From: Psychrobacillus sp032154225
GTDB taxonomy: Bacteria > Bacillota > Bacilli > Bacillales_A > Planococcaceae
Length of the DNA stretch: 64,000 nucleotides
Assembly (NCBI RefSeq): GCF_032154225.1
Contig: NZ_JALDYF010000001.1
Coordinates: forward strand, 708,314 to 772,313
Direction of reading: 5' to 3'
In this document: piece by piece, positions 32,356 through 41,130 of the stretch
Position numbering within the stretch: position 1 is the stretch's first letter
Layout of the letters: every line of letters starts with the position of its first letter
Program-made: the position numbers and the translations under genes
The notes under the pieces: model-generated
The model's input: the letters and a program-made list of their open reading frames with translations, nothing else
The model's database searches: none
Told to the model about the DNA's origin: nothing

Positions 32356-35300
32356 TTAAATATTTTCAGATTTTTTCGTCATCATTGTTTTATTATCGAA
32401 AAAACTATAAATAATAGGAACAATGTATAGCGTAAATAGAGTAGAACTTAATAAACCACCAATAACTGTTATAGCCATTGGTTGATTGATCTCAGTACCT
32501 TCTCCTATCCCTAAAGCTAGTGGTACTAAACCAAGTATCGTTGTTAAGGAAGTCATCAATATCGGCCTTACACGATCTCGTACAGAGGTCGTAATCGCTT
32601 CAAGAGATTCCATACCTTGCTGCTTTCGCTGATTGATATAATCGACTAAAACAATTCCGTTATTTACAACAATCCCAACTAATATAAGAATCCCAATAAT
32701 CGCCGAAACACTAATTGGTGTACTGGTAGCAAACAAACCGATGAATATTCCTATCACGACTAGTGGAACGGTAAACATAATAACAAATGGATATTTAAAC
32801 GATTCAAATTGCGCTGCCATGACAATATACACTAAAATAATCGCTAATATAATTGCCATGATCAAATCATTTTTCGCATTATCAAGCAATTCACGATCTC
32901 CCCCAAATGTTATAAAAACATTCTCGGGCAAATCAGCTCTTTCAATTGCTTTATCAATGAATGAAGACATTTCTCCAAGCGAAAGAGTCGAATCATATTT
33001 GATCGTATACGAAACTGCATTTGCTTGATCGACTCGTCTAATAGCTACAGGTCCTTTAGCAACTTCTATATCCGCAACTTCTTGCAGCTCAATATACTGA
33101 CCAGAAGGTGTTCTTATCTTTAGTTTTTTCAATTGTTCTACACTATCTCGATATACTTCATCATATTTTACATATACACCGTAAACATCTTCTTGTTCAG
33201 AAATAATTTGTGTTGCAAAAACTCCTCTTGTTACATTGTTTATAGTTTGTGCTATTTGAACAGGTGCTAAGCCTAATTCAGTCGCGGCTTCTCTATTTAC
33301 CGTCATTTGCACTTCATCAATTGTTTCTGTTAAATCATTCGATAAATTCGTAATTCCTGTTATTTTATTTATTTCTTCATTAACAGAGTTGACTGCATGA
33401 TCCAATAATTCATTGTCTATTGAATACATAGTAAACGAAACAGTATTTGGAGCTGACCCAGCCGCCGATTGCAGGCTAAAGTTAACATCCACGTTGTCAC
33501 CCGCTGCTTCGACGATTTTAGGTTGAACTTCGTCTACAAATGTGAATACAGAACGATCACGCTCATTTAGCGGATTTAGTTTTACGTAAATTTCTGCAAC
33601 ATTGGACTTCGCAGTTCCTCGGGATTGTGCTTCCTGACTACCTCCAACAAAACTCACATATACATCCACATCTTTTTCTTCTTTTAATATATGTTCCATT
33701 CGCTTTACGACCGCATCCGTAGCAGAAAAAGCAGAGCCATTTTCAAGCTTCACTGCGATTGTCACCGAACCTTCATCTGTAGCAGGTAAAAATTCTACCC
33801 CAACTCTTGTTAAGCCAAATGCCGATACTCCCAACAATAACACCGTAATACATAAAATAATTGCACGATGAGACAACGCCCATTTCACCGATCGCTCGAA
33901 ATTATTATACGATTTTGAACGACGTCTTTTCGCCTCTATATTCCCTTTTGGCTTTTTCAACATTTTACTAGCCATCATCGGAATAACTGTAATAGCAACA
34001 ATCAATGAAGCAAATAAACTAAAGGAAATAGTTAAAGCAAACTCCGTGAAAATTTGTCCAATCAGGCCAGAAAGAAATATTACTGGAACAAAAACAGCAA
34101 CTGTTGTTAAAGTTGACGCAGTAATTGCTCCTGCTACCTCTTTTGTTCCGACAAATGCAGCTTCTTTTGGCTCCTTACCTAACCCTAAATGCCTTTCAAT
34201 ATTTTCAATAACGACAATTGAATTATCAACGAGCATTCCAATACCTAACGCCAGTGCGCCTAACGTCATAATGTTTAAGGAGAATCCTGCAAAGTACATT
34301 AACACAAATGTAACAATGACAGAATAAGGAATTGCAACCCCTACAATAATTGGACTCCTTACACCTTTTAGAAAAACAAACAGAACGAGCATTGCTAAAA
34401 TGCCTCCACCTATAAGTGTTTGTCCAATGTTTGCAATAGCAAGCTTCACATAATCCCCTTGGTCAAACATTATATCCGCAGTAACACCTTTAAATTCTTC
34501 TTTTTCAAGCTGCTTTTCTAACGCTTTTTTAAACGCTGTTGAAACACTTGCTGTATTTGCACTCGATTCCTGCAATACAGAAAGTAAAACGGCTGGCGTA
34601 TCGTTTGCTCTCGTCTCAGAAGATGTTTCTTGCTCTGTCAATGAAACAGTCGCAACATCTCCAATCGTTATTTTTGTTCCATCGAGAGGATTAACCGTCA
34701 CTACTAAATTTTTTATATCGTCTACAGTCGTAAGCGTACTAACTATTCGAGTAGTTAATGATTTTGCATTTTCTGTTTCGACTGGATTCCCTTGAAAAGA
34801 AATATTATTTGCTTGAATTAATTGAACAATATCGTTTTGAGTTAATCCTTTTTCTTCTAAAACTTGTTGATCCAATAATATTTGAACTTCTTCTACCAAG
34901 GAGCCAGAAACATTTACGCTAGCGACTCCTTCTGTACTAATCAGTTCCTTTTCTAATCTTTCCGCTATTAATCGAATATCTGTAGCGGAATTATCTGCAC
35001 GCAAAGATAGCTGAATAACTGGAAATTGGGATGGGTCAAACTTTAAAAACCTTGGCTTAGTTGCTCCATCAGGTACAGAAATCGTGTCAATTCGTTGCAT
35101 AATATCTAATTGAATATCATCCATATTTGTTGCCCAATCAAATTCTAATAAAAGAAAGTTTGCACCTTCTGATGAGCTACTACTAACTTTTTTTATGCCT
35201 GGTAAAGTGCCTAATGTTGATTCTAGTGGTTTTGTAAGTTTTTCATTTACTTCTACCGGGCTTGCACCAGGATAGCTAGTTACGACAACAGCAATCGGCG

Positions 35301-35424
35301 GGCTTAAATTCGGTATGAGTGTGACTGGTACTTTAAAAAATGAAACTCCGCCTAGTATAATGACTAAAAACATAATAACAGTTGTGAATATTGGCCTTTT
35401 TATAGAGAAATCGCTTATTTTCAT
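32356..35424 (-). CDS. swrC: RND-family exporter, SwrC/AcrB-like
   Basis: A 1022-residue resistance-nodulation-division pump: helix 1 after the short N-terminus (SIKRPIFTTVIMFLVII), two porter regions (PNLSPPIAVVVTSYPGASP; GGSQEAQSRGTAKSNVAEI), GxSxD-type central helices with the proton-relay acid in ALALGIGMLVDNSIVVIE, and the second set ILVGIVVNNGIVLVDYIN. In B. subtilis the only such pump, SwrC/YerP, exports surfactin and is needed for swarming. Gram-positive members work without an outer-membrane partner. GTGG then 8 nt lead to the ATG at 35424; the frame to 35436 uses a GTG within that ribosome site. Substrate here is unknown. Confidence 0.85.
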   Translation of the reverse strand: MKISDFSIKRPIFTTVIMFLVIILGGVSFFKVPVTLIPNLSPPIAVVVTSYPGASPVEVNEKLTKPLESTLGTLPGIKKVSSSSSEGANFLLLEFDWATNMDDIQLDIMQRIDTISVPDGATKPRFLKFDPSQFPVIQLSLRADNSATDIRLIAERLEKELISTEGVASVNVSGSLVEEVQILLDQQVLEEKGLTQNDIVQLIQANNISFQGNPVETENAKSLTTRIVSTLTTVDDIKNLVVTVNPLDGTKITIGDVATVSLTEQETSSETRANDTPAVLLSVLQESSANTASVSTAFKKALEKQLEKEEFKGVTADIMFDQGDYVKLAIANIGQTLIGGGILAMLVLFVFLKGVRSPIIVGVAIPYSVIVTFVLMYFAGFSLNIMTLGALALGIGMLVDNSIVVIENIERHLGLGKEPKEAAFVGTKEVAGAITASTLTTVAVFVPVIFLSGLIGQIFTEFALTISFSLFASLIVAITVIPMMASKMLKKPKGNIEAKRRRSKSYNNFERSVKWALSHRAIILCITVLLLGVSAFGLTRVGVEFLPATDEGSVTIAVKLENGSAFSATDAVVKRMEHILKEEKDVDVYVSFVGGSQEAQSRGTAKSNVAEIYVKLNPLNERDRSVFTFVDEVQPKIVEAAGDNVDVNFSLQSAAGSAPNTVSFTMYSIDNELLDHAVNSVNEEINKITGITNLSNDLTETIDEVQMTVNREAATELGLAPVQIAQTINNVTRGVFATQIISEQEDVYGVYVKYDEVYRDSVEQLKKLKIRTPSGQYIELQEVADIEVAKGPVAIRRVDQANAVSYTIKYDSTLSLGEMSSFIDKAIERADLPENVFITFGGDRELLDNAKNDLIMAIILAIILVYIVMAAQFESFKYPFVIMFTVPLVVIGIFIGLFATSTPISVSAIIGILILVGIVVNNGIVLVDYINQRKQQGMESLEAITTSVRDRVRPILMTSLTTILGLVPLALGIGEGTEINQPMAITVIGGLLSSTLFTLYIVPIIYSFFDNKTMMTKKSENI

Positions 35425-35559
35425 TTTTTTGACCACCTTTTTTTCGCTATTTCTATCATATGCGCTTATTCACCATAGTTCAAATATGAATTAGGTTACT
35501 AGCATCCTGCGCTAATTATTTTTCCAACTAAACCTCTCATTTTTCCAACTTAGAAAAAC

Positions 35560-36010
35560 ATCTTTGTTTCCCAGTTTCTGGCTCGCTTCAGGATTCCCAT
35601 TGAGCCATACGATGAACGGTGAAATTTTTAAAGCTTGTTGGTTCTATCTCCTTTGAAGGAATTTATAAAGTGGCACTTCTACATTTGGACAGAAAGTGGA
35701 GAAGTAGATGACAAATTTACTTCGTATGAAAATAGTTGGCCTATTTTTAATTAGAAATGTTGATGAGCTTTTTTCTCTTACATGAAGGAGGGAAAGTAGC
35801 AAGAACATGATTACACTCCCATAAGCAAGATGGATGTAGTGAAAAGCCGCGACACCAGCGGGAACAGCGGATGTTTTCTGCGACGAGTAACCGCAGGAGC
35901 ACCTAGCTGAAGACACTGGACTGAATGCAGCGAAGGAAGCGGCTGAAGCCGTGCCCGCGGTAAGCATCCGCTTGTAACGAAATCCACTCCCTTCCTTTTT
36001 AAATATGTAC
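35560..36010 (+). repeat. Family B repeat, copy B2
   Basis: Begins with GGCTCGCTTCAGGATTCCCA, carries GGCACTTCTACATTTGGAC, GTAGATGACAAATTTACTTC, TTAATTAGAAATGTTGATGA, GATGGATGTAGTGAAAAGC, and the module CTGCGACGAGTAACCGCAGG (35878-35897). It ends with a diverged core, GGTAAGCATCCGCTTGTAAC. It lacks the GATACAA stem-loop present in B1, B3 and B4. The 35644-36057 reading frame inside it has no support. Confidence 0.8.
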
Positions 36011-36059
36011 CGTCCCCTGTGTTCTTGGAGCATTTCCATATACTTTCCTTTTCTCAACT

Positions 36060-36090
36060 AAAAAAGACTACCTCGTCAAAGGTAGCCTTT
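36060..36090 (-). terminator. prfC terminator
   Basis: GGCTACCT and AGGTAGTC arms, then TTTTTT on the minus strand. Confidence 0.88.
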
Positions 36091-36098
36091 CTTCTATA

Positions 36099-37673
36099 TT
36101 ACAGTAAATTATACAACTTAATATGCTCATATTTATCTTGGAACCAACGAGTTGCAAACTCATTTTCAAACAAAAATACATAACGATCATAACGGTCTTT
36201 TACTAACATGCTTCTTGGACCAGTCATCGATTCTTTCACATCTGCTTCATTTTCAATCCATCGAGCTACTTTCGAACCAATAGACTCCATACGAACTTCC
36301 ACATTATACTCATTATTCATACGGTGCTCAAACACTTCAAATTGAAGCTGACCAACCGCTCCTAAAATAACTTCTTCTGTATGAAGCGTTTTGTAATATT
36401 GGATAGCCCCTTCTTGCACTAACTGTAAAATCCCTTTATGGAAATGTTTCGATTTCATAACGTTCTTCGCAGTTACTCGCATAAACAGTTCTGGCGTAAA
36501 TTGTGGTAGTTTTTCAAATAAGAACGTTTTTTTACCACCAACAACTGTATCCCCAATTTGATAATTACCTGTGTCATACAATCCAATAATATCTCCTGCA
36601 ACTGCCGTATCTACTGTTTCACGGTCATCTGCTAAAAATTGTGTAGACTGAGTAACTTTAAATGATTTGCCTGTTCGTGAAAGCGTCATATTCATCCCAC
36701 GCTCAAATTTACCAGAAACAATACGTACAAATGCAATTCTATCTCGGTGAGCAGGGTTCATATTCGCTTGAATTTTGAAAACAAAACCTGAAAATTCTTC
36801 ATTTAACGGATCAATAATTTGCTCATCTTCCGTCAATCTTGGCTCAGGAGTTGGAGCAAATTGTAAATATGTTTCTAAAAATGTTTGTACACCAAAGTTT
36901 GTTAATGCACTACCAAAGAACACTGGTGTCAAATCTCCTGCAAGTACTTTTTCTTTATCGAAATCATTACCTGCTTCATTTAACAGCATGATGTCATCCA
37001 TCGCTTGCGTATAGTAAGACGTTTGTTTCATCGAATGTTCAACAGCCAATTCTCCCTCGACATCTAAAGGAAGATATCTGTCCTTTTCATCTGTGCGGAA
37101 TTGCTCAATTCGATTGTTGAAACGATCGTAAATTCCTAAAAACTCTTTCCCCATACCGATTGGCCAATTCATCGCATAAGATTGAATGCCTAATACTTCT
37201 TCTAGCTCCTCCATTAACTCAAGAGGCTCTTTCCCTTGACGGTCAAGTTTGTTGATAAACGTAAAAATTGGAATACCTCTCATACGACAAACTTTAAATA
37301 ATTTTAATGTTTGTGCTTCAATACCTTTTGCTGCATCGACAATCATCACTGCGCTATCGACAGCCATTAATGTACGATACGTATCTTCACTGAAATCCTG
37401 ATGTCCAGGTGTATCTAAAATGTTAATACGACAATTATTAAAATCAAACTGCATAACGGAAGAGGTCACTGAAATTCCACGTTGTTTTTCAATTTCCATC
37501 CAGTCAGATGTTGCAAATTTCCCTGATTTTTTCCCTTTTACTGTTCCTGCATCACGAATTGCTCCACCAAAGTATAGAAGCTTCTCTGTAATAGTTGTTT
37601 TACCAGCATCCGGGTGGGAAATAATTGCAAAAGTTCTTCTTTTTAATATCTCATCTTGTAATTTAAAATCCAT
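36099..37673 (-). CDS. prfC: Peptide chain release factor 3
   Basis: A 524-residue translational GTPase, the usual length of RF3. G1 is SHPDAGKT, G2 region RGISVTSS, G3 DTPGHQDF and G4 NKLD; the C-terminal domains III-IV are complete (EVILGAVGQLQFEVFEHRM). RF3 recycles RF1/RF2 from the ribosome after peptide release. AGAAGGAGATATAAC precedes the ATG. It forms a single-gene unit between a terminator and the M42 peptidase gene, both on the minus strand. RF3 is not universal in Bacillales, so its presence may help place the genus. Confidence 0.95.
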   Translation of the reverse strand: MDFKLQDEILKRRTFAIISHPDAGKTTITEKLLYFGGAIRDAGTVKGKKSGKFATSDWMEIEKQRGISVTSSVMQFDFNNCRINILDTPGHQDFSEDTYRTLMAVDSAVMIVDAAKGIEAQTLKLFKVCRMRGIPIFTFINKLDRQGKEPLELMEELEEVLGIQSYAMNWPIGMGKEFLGIYDRFNNRIEQFRTDEKDRYLPLDVEGELAVEHSMKQTSYYTQAMDDIMLLNEAGNDFDKEKVLAGDLTPVFFGSALTNFGVQTFLETYLQFAPTPEPRLTEDEQIIDPLNEEFSGFVFKIQANMNPAHRDRIAFVRIVSGKFERGMNMTLSRTGKSFKVTQSTQFLADDRETVDTAVAGDIIGLYDTGNYQIGDTVVGGKKTFLFEKLPQFTPELFMRVTAKNVMKSKHFHKGILQLVQEGAIQYYKTLHTEEVILGAVGQLQFEVFEHRMNNEYNVEVRMESIGSKVARWIENEADVKESMTGPRSMLVKDRYDRYVFLFENEFATRWFQDKYEHIKLYNLL

Positions 37674-37735
37674 TCTGTTATATCTCCTTCTTATTCACTT
37701 ATTTATCATATGGATTTAACGCCAAAAAAACAAGT

Positions 37736-37764
37736 AAAAAAGAATCGGTTTTAGCCGATTCTTA
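37736..37764 (-). terminator. Terminator of the M42 peptidase gene
   Basis: AGAATCGGCT and ACCGATTCT arms with a TTTTTT tail on the minus strand; overlaps the stop codon region. Confidence 0.85.
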
Positions 37765-38811
37765 TAAAATGTTTGTATTCACATATGCATATAAAAGTTG
37801 TGCAGTGTTTTTCAGTGAATCTACATGTGTACGTTCGTATGCATGAGAAGACTCAATACCTGGTCCAAATAGCGCATGCTTCACATCATAACCTGCACGA
37901 ATAGCTGCTGATGCATCTGATCCATAATATGGATAAACATCTAACTTATAGTCAATACTCTCTTTTTTCGCAAGCTCTACTAATTGACGTGTTAGTTCAT
38001 AATGATATGGTCCTGATGAATCTTTTGCACAAATCGATACAGTATACTCATCTGATGTTTGGCCGTCACCTATAGCTCCCATATCAACTGCGAGATATTC
38101 AACTGTTTGGTCAGGAATATTCGAGTTACCACCATAGCCAATTTCTTCATTGTTCGAAATATAAAAATGTGTCGTATGCGGTAAAGTAATCGCATTTTCT
38201 TGAATTGATTTGATAAGCTGAAGCAATAATGCTGTACTTGCTTTATCGTCTAAATGACGTGATTTAATAAAGCCTGTGTCCGTTTGTTCAAAACGTGGAT
38301 CAAACGACACGAAGTCGCCTACTTCGATTCCTAACGCAAGTGTACCATCTGCAGTAGTTACTTTCTCATCTACACGCACTTCTATATTTTGTTCGTCTCT
38401 CTTCAAGTCACTCGCATTTCTGTAAACATGCACAGAAGTTTGGTGCATTAGAATTGTGCCACGGATTTTTTTGCCCGAAGCTGTATGAATTGTACAATAT
38501 TCGCCTTCCACTGCGTTCCAGTTGAAGCCGCCAACCATCGTCAACTTCAAACGCCCGCTTGCTTTCACTTCTTTTACCATAGCACCTAGCGTATCTGTAT
38601 GGGCAGTTAATAAACGATGCTTATCGTCATTTTCCCCTTTGATTGTTGCAATAAGCGCACCTTTATTTGTGCGTATATAGGAAACTTGTAAATCCTTTAA
38701 TATATTCTCCATAAAATCCATTATTTCTTTCGTAAATCCTGATGGACTTGGAATTTCCACTAATTGTTTAAGTAATGAAATCGTTTCTTGTTCTTGAAAA
38801 GTAAATGACAT
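37762..38811 (-). CDS. M42 family metallo-aminopeptidase
   Basis: A 349-residue dinuclear-zinc peptidase. Ligand motifs are visible in order: His in LLTAHTDTLGAM, Asp in SRHLDDKAS, the Glu-Glu pair in SNNEEIGYGG, Asp in AVDMGAIG and the late His in SSHAYERTH. M42 enzymes (YsdC, YtoP, FrvX type) form large tetrahedral complexes that trim small peptides in the cytoplasm; some were misnamed endoglucanases. AAAGGAGGAG precedes the ATG. Which B. subtilis paralog corresponds is not resolved. Confidence 0.88.
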   Translation of the reverse strand: MSFTFQEQETISLLKQLVEIPSPSGFTKEIMDFMENILKDLQVSYIRTNKGALIATIKGENDDKHRLLTAHTDTLGAMVKEVKASGRLKLTMVGGFNWNAVEGEYCTIHTASGKKIRGTILMHQTSVHVYRNASDLKRDEQNIEVRVDEKVTTADGTLALGIEVGDFVSFDPRFEQTDTGFIKSRHLDDKASTALLLQLIKSIQENAITLPHTTHFYISNNEEIGYGGNSNIPDQTVEYLAVDMGAIGDGQTSDEYTVSICAKDSSGPYHYELTRQLVELAKKESIDYKLDVYPYYGSDASAAIRAGYDVKHALFGPGIESSHAYERTHVDSLKNTAQLLYAYVNTNIL

Positions 38812-38917
38812 GCTAACTCCTCCTTTTATTCTATTTTATCTTAACAAATTCTAACATTTTCATAAAGGAATAAATAAGATATTATCATTATACAGTCTAT
38901 ATTACTTGGGGTGGAAA

Positions 38918-40489
38918 ATGAATTTAGAAATTTTAAATAAAAAGAACAAAGTCATATTTTTAGCGATTATTAGTTGTTTTACAGTTACACATCTCCTTCT
39001 TTCTATTTTTCTTCCCTTAAGCTTTACGGAGTCCTTCTTTTATTGTTGCATCATGCATTTATTGCTATTGGCATTTTTATTTTCAGGTTATAATCGAAGT
39101 CCTTTAATTCGACCATTTTTGTTAGTTGTTTTAAATATATATGGCTTATATTTAAACATACATGGCGATAGTATTATTTTCCTTATCACTTTAACTTTTC
39201 CGATTTACATTTCACTGCTTTATCGCTCAGTTCTTTCAAGTATTACTATTACTGCAATAACAATGGTAGAGATGAGTATGGTAATTTACTACAAGTATGA
39301 ATTATCGTATCTCCAAACATCTCTAAATGATATTATCCATCTTTCAATTTTTTTATTGTTATTAATTACCACTTCTATTTTCTATTTGGGAATTGAAAAA
39401 AAGCATTGGATTACTATTTCCAAACAGAACGAGATGATGCGACAAGAATTACATTCTCGAGATAGTTATTTGCAATTATTTTTTGAAAATGCGAAGGATA
39501 GTATTGCAGTATTTGATTTAAATAATAAAGTAATCGAAGCGAATCAAGCTTTTGAAAAACTTTACGGCTGGAAGCGTGAAGAAATTATTGGTCGTTCTAT
39601 TGATCTCGTCCCTCCTAAAAATATCAATGCTGCTGCAGAACGTCAGAAGGAAGTACTTAATGGCAATAGTCTTCATTTTGAGACAGAAGATATGAAAAAA
39701 GATGGAAGTTTCTTTGATGCACAAATTACCCTTTCTCCTATTTACGACCATGCCAACAAACTAATTGCCTCGTCTGTTATTACAAGAGATGTAGGCTACA
39801 AAAAAGAAGCGGAGAGATTGCTCATTCAATCAGAAAAGCTTAATATAGCTGGTGAATTGGCGGCAGGTGTTGCCCATGAAATTCGCAATCCAATGACTGC
39901 CATTTCTGGTTTTATCCAACTAATGAATCAAGATAAAAGCCAACCTTATTATGAATATACAAAACTAATAGCGTCCGAAATTGAACGAATCAATTATATT
40001 ATTGGGGAATTTTTAGTTTTAGCAAAGCCGCATGTAGCCATGTCTAGGAAATATAATTTCAAGGAAACAATAGATGATGTGATCATGCTATTCCAACCAG
40101 AGTTGAATTTGAAAAATATTAAGTTGTCTAAACAAGGGTTATCCGAAGATATGTTTATTTTTGGGGAAGATAGCCGAATGAAACAAGTGCTTATTAATAT
40201 TATTAAAAATGCCGTTGATGCTATTCAAACGAATGGAGAGATTTCAATCATTGGGACTATTCTTTCGGATAATGGATTAATGATTAAAATTATCGATAAT
40301 GGTATTGGAATGGACAAGGTGACGTTGGAAAAGTTTTTTGATCCTTTCTTTACGACGAAAGAAAAAGGAACTGGGCTAGGTATGATGATTTCTCAAAAGA
40401 TTATTCATCAGCATGGCGGCAATGTGTTCATAGAGAGTGAACAAGGCATAGGAACGACCATTACAATTCAACTACCTTATCAGACATAA
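38918..40489 (+). CDS. Membrane-bound PAS histidine kinase, sporulation type
   Basis: A 523-residue sensor kinase. Residues about 13-160 hold five to six membrane helices with short loops, followed by PAS (about 190-300; FENAKDSIAVFDLNNKVIEAN), HisKA with phospho-acceptor His in GVAHEIRNPMTAISGFIQLM, and HATPase (NIIKNAVDAI, DNGIGMD, FDPFFTTKEKGTGLGM). Layout resembles B. subtilis KinB/KinC-class kinases, which phosphorylate Spo0F or Spo0A. The ATG at 38918 follows GGGGTGG; the frame from a TTG at 38906 overlaps this site. No partner regulator is nearby. It is the second such kinase in the window. Confidence 0.87.
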   Translation: MNLEILNKKNKVIFLAIISCFTVTHLLLSIFLPLSFTESFFYCCIMHLLLLAFLFSGYNRSPLIRPFLLVVLNIYGLYLNIHGDSIIFLITLTFPIYISLLYRSVLSSITITAITMVEMSMVIYYKYELSYLQTSLNDIIHLSIFLLLLITTSIFYLGIEKKHWITISKQNEMMRQELHSRDSYLQLFFENAKDSIAVFDLNNKVIEANQAFEKLYGWKREEIIGRSIDLVPPKNINAAAERQKEVLNGNSLHFETEDMKKDGSFFDAQITLSPIYDHANKLIASSVITRDVGYKKEAERLLIQSEKLNIAGELAAGVAHEIRNPMTAISGFIQLMNQDKSQPYYEYTKLIASEIERINYIIGEFLVLAKPHVAMSRKYNFKETIDDVIMLFQPELNLKNIKLSKQGLSEDMFIFGEDSRMKQVLINIIKNAVDAIQTNGEISIIGTILSDNGLMIKIIDNGIGMDKVTLEKFFDPFFTTKEKGTGLGMMISQKIIHQHGGNVFIESEQGIGTTITIQLPYQT

Positions 40490-40529
40490 ACTCAAACAAG
40501 CATTGGAAATACAAGAAAAGTGGAAACAT

Positions 40530-41095
40530 CCTTTAAAACCAAAACATTAGTTTACGGCTCGCTCTAGGCTTCTCATTAGGCTATAAGATGAACGGGGAAT
40601 CTGTTAAAAGAGAGTTCATCGTATGGCAAATGTTCGCCTTCCGCTCGACTTTAACTTCGACGCTAAGTAGTTAAATACTTTTGGCAATAGAAGAAGCAAG
40701 CCCATTCTATCTAGTAAGCAAGCCGCCAAAGATACAATTTTGGCGGCTATTTGTAGGTTTATAGAAAGAGACACTTCCACATTTGGACATAAAGTGGAGA
40801 AGTACATGACAGATTTACTTTGTACGAAAATTGTCGATCTATTTTTAACTAGAAGTGCGGATTAACTTTTTTCTCTGCTCCTTAGATGAAAGTATTTAAG
40901 TAGAAAAAACATGAATACATTCCTAATTAGCGGTATGGAAGTAGTGAAAAGCGGCGACACCAGCGGGAATAGCGCGAGCTGAAAGCCCCGCAGGAACGCA
41001 GTGACGAGGAGATTGAAGCCGTGCCCACGGTACGCGTCCGCGTGTAAGGGAATCTACTTCTCCCATTCCTTTACTCCATTTCTATATGTAGCTTA
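40530..41095 (+). repeat. Family B repeat, copy B3
   Basis: Blocks: GGCAAATGTTCGCCTTCCGC, TTTTGGCAATAGAAGAAGCA, GCCGCCAAAGATACAATTTT closed by GGCGGC, GACACTTCCACATTTGGACA, AAGTGGAGAAGTACATGACA, GGAAGTAGTGAAAAGCGGCG, GAAAGCCCCGCAGGAACGCA and GGTACGCGTCCGCGTG. It lies between the convergent kinase and GGDEF-EAL genes, replacing ordinary terminators. Confidence 0.83.
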
Positions 41096-41130
41096 AACCC
41101 TGTGTTTGTGGAACATTTTTATATACTTTT

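Noticed and set aside
35644..36057. 137-residue ORF, and ORFs at 40616-40807 and 58568-58813 sharing short peptides such as LLPKVFNYLA
   Set aside because: The shared peptides follow from the family B nucleotide repeat; frames are broken in other copies and no starts are supported.
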